From assembly GCA_025922795.1 (NCBI GenBank), contig JAICHC010000078.1, positions 1-8,730 on the forward strand: a stretch of 8,730 nt of DNA, in the 5' to 3' direction. The stretch comes from Candidatus Binatia bacterium (GTDB lineage: Bacteria; Desulfobacterota_B; Binatia; UBA9968). A program made the translations under genes and the position numbers. This document shows positions 5,928-8,730 of the stretch, piece after piece (the stretch's first letter is position 1; every line of letters starts with the position of its first letter). Under the pieces are notes generated by a model. The model was not told the DNA's origin and did no database searches. It worked only from the letters and a program-made list of their open reading frames with translations.

Positions 5928-8246
5928 TCAGCTGTTTGATCCAATCAGCGCGCGCAAAACTTTTTCCGGCGTGATCGGCAGGTCGCGGATGCGCACGCCG
6001 CAAGCGTCCTGGATGGCGTTGGCAACCGCCGGCGCGACCGTCAATGCGCCGGTTTCGCCTGCGCCCTTGGCGCCGAACGGCCCGTCTTCGTGCGGCACTT
6101 GCACGACGATCGGCCGAACGTTTTGCGGCATGTCTTTCATCGAAGCCACCTGATAGTCGAGCAGCGAGCCGTTCACGAGCTGACCTTCGTCGAAAATCAT
6201 CTCTTCGAACATCGTCAGCCCCAGATGCATGATCGCGGCGCATTGCAGCTGCTGCTCGCAGTGGCGCGGGTTGATCGCCGTCCCGGTGTCGCCGACGCTC
6301 ACGAGTTGGAGGATCTTCACCTGACCGGTTTCGGTGTCGACTTCGACCTCGACAGCCGTCGCCGACGGAAACCAGTACTCGGTACATTTTTCCGACTGGC
6401 CCGTTTCCGGGTCCATGTAGGCCGATGTCGGCTGACAGACCGCCTCGGCGGCCAGCGTAGTACCGAGGCTGCCGAACTTGGCCAGAAAAATCTCTCCGAT
6501 GGTCATGCCGCGCTCTTCCATCCCGCGCACGAAAACGCGGCCTTTTCCCGCAACCAAATCATCCGGATCGGCTTCCAATTTTGAGGCCACGATATCGAGC
6601 ATCTCCGCTTTAATCTTGCCCGCTGCCATACGCACGGCGTTGCCCATGTGATAAGTCGAGCGGCTGCCGGCGGTGATCGTGTCGTACGGCGTCACGTCGG
6701 TATCGGGTTGAACGATGTGAACCTCATCCGTCGAAATGCCCAATTCCTCGGCGACGATCTGACCCATGGTCGTCTCCGATCCCTGGCCCATCTCCACAGT
6801 GCTGCTGAGCACGTTGGCCGTGCCGTCGGCGTTGAGAATAACGATCGCGCCGGAAATTGACGGTGTCAGTACGGCTTTGACGCCCGCCGCGATGCCTTTC
6901 CCGCGAAGCTTCGTTCCGCTCCGTGCCGGCTTCGGCTTCGACCACTCGATCGCTTGCGCCGCTTGGCGAATCGCTTCTTTGATACCGAAGGATTTTACCA
7001 CCGTGCCGGTGGCGAAACGCTCGCCCTCTTCCAAGGCCGGGTTCAAGCGAAACTCGACGGGATCTGCGCCGATTGCGTGCGCAATCATGTCGGTCTGAGA
7101 GTCGTAGGCCCATATAACCTGCGGCACGCCGAAGCCGCGAAACGCGCCGGCCGGCACTTTGTTGGTGTACACGCAGTAAGAATCGATCCACACGTTGGGA
7201 ATCCGGTAAGGTCCCGCGGACGTGTAGCCTGACTTGTGGCCGATGCGCGGGCCGATTTCGGCATAGGCGCCGGTGTCCCAGAAGACTTCACACTTGCGCG
7301 CCGTGATTACGCCTCCCTTGATCGCGGTTTTGATCTTGGTCACGACCTTGTGTTTGGTAATGGTCAAGAACTCTTCTTCGCGCGTGAGCGCATACCGCAC
7401 CGGTTTTTGCGTGATCAAAGCCAGCATCGTGACCAGCGGCTCGAGCTTGCCGTAAAGCTTGGCGCCGTAGCCGCCGCCGATGTACGGCACGCGCACACGG
7501 ATTCGGTTCATTGGAATACCGAACGTGGCGGAAATCTCGGTTCGAACATAAGAAGGCGATTGACTGGCGGTCCAAATATTCAAACGCGCGTGCTCATCGA
7601 AGTAGGCCAAGGTCACGTGCGGCTCCATCGGCAGATGCTGCGCCGGCGGCGAGCTGAAGGTATCCTCGAAAACCCTGTCGGCCCCGGCGAAGGCTTTATC
7701 GACGTCGCCGGTGCGAAGCTTAAAATGATAGCAGATGTTAGATTGCCGGCCGGCTTGGACATGGGCAAGGTCGGCAAATGTCTTGGCCGGCCTGTGCTGC
7801 TCGTGCACCAGCGGCGAGTCCGGCTTCGCCGCTTCGATGACATCGTGCACCGCCGGCAACGGCTCGTAATCGACCTCGACGAGCTGGAGCGCGTCTTCCG
7901 CCGTGCGCTTGTCCACCGCCGCGACCGCCACCACCGAATCGCCGGCATAGCAAACTTTTTCCACCGCAAGAATCGGCTGGTCGCGAAAAGCGGGACCGAA
8001 GTGCGGATCGATGCCCGGCATCCTGGCGATCTCCGCACCCGTCAATACGACGGCCACACCGCTTAACTTCTCGGCTTTCGCTTTGTCGATCCGTGCGATG
8101 CGCGCATGCGGATAGGGGCTACGCAACACCGCCACATGCAACATACCCGGCATCTCGATATTGCCCACGTGGAGCGCCTGCCCCGTAACTTTCGGATTCC
8201 CGTCTGTGCGATAAACCGACTGACCGACGACAGAATAGTTAGCCAT
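5928..8246 (-). CDS. Xanthine dehydrogenase-family molybdopterin-binding large subunit
   Basis: The 772-residue protein has the length and layout of stand-alone large subunits of molybdenum hydroxylases. An a/b-hammerhead domain (about 10-135, with SPYPHARI at 43-50) is followed by two Moco-binding halves (about 155-770). GGGYGAK (257-263), GAFRGFGVPQ (367-376), EMGQGSETTMGQI (485-497) and the active-site glutamate in GAKGAGETG (Glu731) are visible. The family hydroxylates aromatic heterocycles, aldehydes or CoA esters with water as oxygen donor, passing electrons through partner [2Fe-2S] and FAD subunits. The AYRCSFR loop of form I CO dehydrogenase is absent, so CO oxidation is not supported. 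ATG 8246 is preceded by a GAGG about 9 bases upstream and begins right at the conserved N-terminus. There is no partner subunit gene downstream (bioB converges) or immediately upstream (a transporter). The substrate is unknown. Confidence 0.92.
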   Translation of the reverse strand: MANYSVVGQSVYRTDGNPKVTGQALHVGNIEMPGMLHVAVLRSPYPHARIARIDKAKAEKLSGVAVVLTGAEIARMPGIDPHFGPAFRDQPILAVEKVCYAGDSVVAVAAVDKRTAEDALQLVEVDYEPLPAVHDVIEAAKPDSPLVHEQHRPAKTFADLAHVQAGRQSNICYHFKLRTGDVDKAFAGADRVFEDTFSSPPAQHLPMEPHVTLAYFDEHARLNIWTASQSPSYVRTEISATFGIPMNRIRVRVPYIGGGYGAKLYGKLEPLVTMLALITQKPVRYALTREEEFLTITKHKVVTKIKTAIKGGVITARKCEVFWDTGAYAEIGPRIGHKSGYTSAGPYRIPNVWIDSYCVYTNKVPAGAFRGFGVPQVIWAYDSQTDMIAHAIGADPVEFRLNPALEEGERFATGTVVKSFGIKEAIRQAAQAIEWSKPKPARSGTKLRGKGIAAGVKAVLTPSISGAIVILNADGTANVLSSTVEMGQGSETTMGQIVAEELGISTDEVHIVQPDTDVTPYDTITAGSRSTYHMGNAVRMAAGKIKAEMLDIVASKLEADPDDLVAGKGRVFVRGMEERGMTIGEIFLAKFGSLGTTLAAEAVCQPTSAYMDPETGQSEKCTEYWFPSATAVEVEVDTETGQVKILQLVSVGDTGTAINPRHCEQQLQCAAIMHLGLTMFEEMIFDEGQLVNGSLLDYQVASMKDMPQNVRPIVVQVPHEDGPFGAKGAGETGALTVAPAVANAIQDACGVRIRDLPITPEKVLRALIGSNS

Positions 8247-8306
8247 GCCGAAACCTCGTCCGCTTTGCTCGCTTTCTCATAACGTTTTTTGCGCGTTTTG
8301 GAAAGA

Positions 8307-8321
8307 ATCGGCAAAGCCGAT
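8307..8321 (-). terminator. Short perfect hairpin after the EamA gene, weak terminator candidate
   Basis: ATCGGC (8307-8312) and GCCGAT (8316-8321) form a six-base-pair perfect stem with a three-base loop. On the minus strand it lies just after the EamA stop and is followed by TCTTTCC, a weak pyrimidine tract. It could attenuate or end transcription before the molybdenum hydroxylase gene. The stem is short and the tract is interrupted, so readthrough is plausible. Confidence 0.3.
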
Positions 8322-8335
8322 GATCCCCGTAACCT

Positions 8336-8730
8336 CTATTTCCAAAACGTCAGGATCATTACACCGCCGACAATCATCGCCGCGCTGATGACGATTCTCG
8401 AAGTCACCCGCTCGACGTCGCGCAAGAAGATCGACGCCAGGATCAGCGAAAAGAACGGACCGGTGCTACTGATCGGAATCACCACAGAGACTTTGCCCAG
8501 GTCGAGGGCGTAGTAGATGCAGGTCATACCCAGACTGATGACGATGCCCGCGGCGAGAAACCACCAGAAGCTATCCCGGTTCATCTTCCAGGTTTCCTGC
8601 GTCTTTTCGACGTAACAGAGAGTCACGAGCGACACCACGAAAGACGATGTCGCGGTCACCGCCGCGGCGAGAAACGGATGCGGCACGGCCGCCATGCCGA
8701 ATTTCCGCACGACCTGGGTGGCACCGGCCA
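8336..8730 (-). CDS. EamA/DMT-family transporter, C-terminal part (5' end outside window)
   Basis: The minus-strand frame stays open to the window edge, giving about 131 residues ending in VGGVMILTFWK; the GTG at 8710 is unlikely to be the true start. Four or five hydrophobic segments are separated by short loops. The ALDLGKVSVVIPISSTGPFFSLILASIFLRDVERV stretch is the typical second EamA repeat: a Pro-containing helix, then a helix ending in a short charged loop before the last membrane segment. The family has ten-helix inner-membrane proteins that export amino acids, nucleosides or other metabolites, and only the second half is present here. The gene is 89 bases upstream of the molybdenum hydroxylase gene on the same strand, so co-transcription is possible but a hairpin lies between. 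The substrate cannot be predicted. Confidence 0.85.
   Translation of the reverse strand, partial: AGATQVVRKFGMAAVPHPFLAAAVTATSSFVVSLVTLCYVEKTQETWKMNRDSFWWFLAAGIVISLGMTCIYYALDLGKVSVVIPISSTGPFFSLILASIFLRDVERVTSRIVISAAMIVGGVMILTFWK

Noticed and set aside
7236..8066. A 276-residue plus-strand frame opposite the molybdenum hydroxylase gene
   Set aside because: It is rich in Arg, His and Asp with no domain signal, and is antisense to a well-conserved coding region.
5928..8246. Aerobic form I CO dehydrogenase (CoxL)
   Set aside because: The AYRCSFR active-site loop is absent; the corresponding stretch reads GAFRGFGVPQ, as in other hydroxylases of the family.
1..8730. tRNA, rRNA, CRISPR array, insertion sequence or attachment site
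   Set aside because: Reading both strands gave no cloverleaf, no regularly spaced repeats, no transposase and no terminal inverted repeats. Gaps between genes are all well below 300 bases.

Overview
The window is GC-rich bacterial DNA with tightly packed genes and contains six protein-coding genes (two cut by the window edges), plus one candidate very short ORF. I saw no rRNA, tRNA, CRISPR array, insertion sequence or phage gene. The gene repertoire (acyl-ACP-synthetase-type adenylating enzyme, bacterial GH3 protein, di-iron HO-like protein, molybdenum hydroxylase, EamA exporter) suits a metabolically versatile uncultured soil, sediment or sponge-associated lineage of the old 'Deltaproteobacteria' kind (Binatota, Tectomicrobia or Rokubacteria-like). 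That placement is an impression, not something the window proves.

Left part, plus strand (1-5841). The 3' end of an AMP-forming acyl-ACP/acyl-CoA synthetase is followed by a short AT-rich gap and then by what looks like one operon. It has four genes: (i) a 623-residue fusion of a heme-oxygenase-like di-iron domain with a muconate-lactonizing-enzyme-type enolase-superfamily domain; (ii) five bases later, a GH3-family acyl-acid amido synthetase; (iii) a four-helix membrane protein of unknown function; (iv) a biotin-synthase-type radical SAM protein with a strong ribosome binding site. A 20-codon ORF lies just before the fusion gene; its stop overlaps the fusion's ATG.

Right part, minus strand (5928-8730). 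An EamA-type transporter gene (5' end outside the window) is followed, after 89 bases with a small hairpin, by a xanthine-dehydrogenase-family molybdopterin-binding large subunit. No FAD or [2Fe-2S] subunit gene lies next to it inside the window. The two transcription units converge at about 5842-5927, where there is an imperfect inverted repeat.

The plus-strand cluster is the most interesting part. It puts an oxygen-activating di-iron domain, an abstraction/epimerisation domain, an amide-forming adenylating enzyme, a membrane protein and a sulfur-inserting radical SAM enzyme side by side. Each active site looks intact. Either this is an uncharacterised small-molecule pathway (an acyl-amide or a modified acid), or it is an unrelated run of genes that happens to include the housekeeping bioB. 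The sequence alone does not decide between these.
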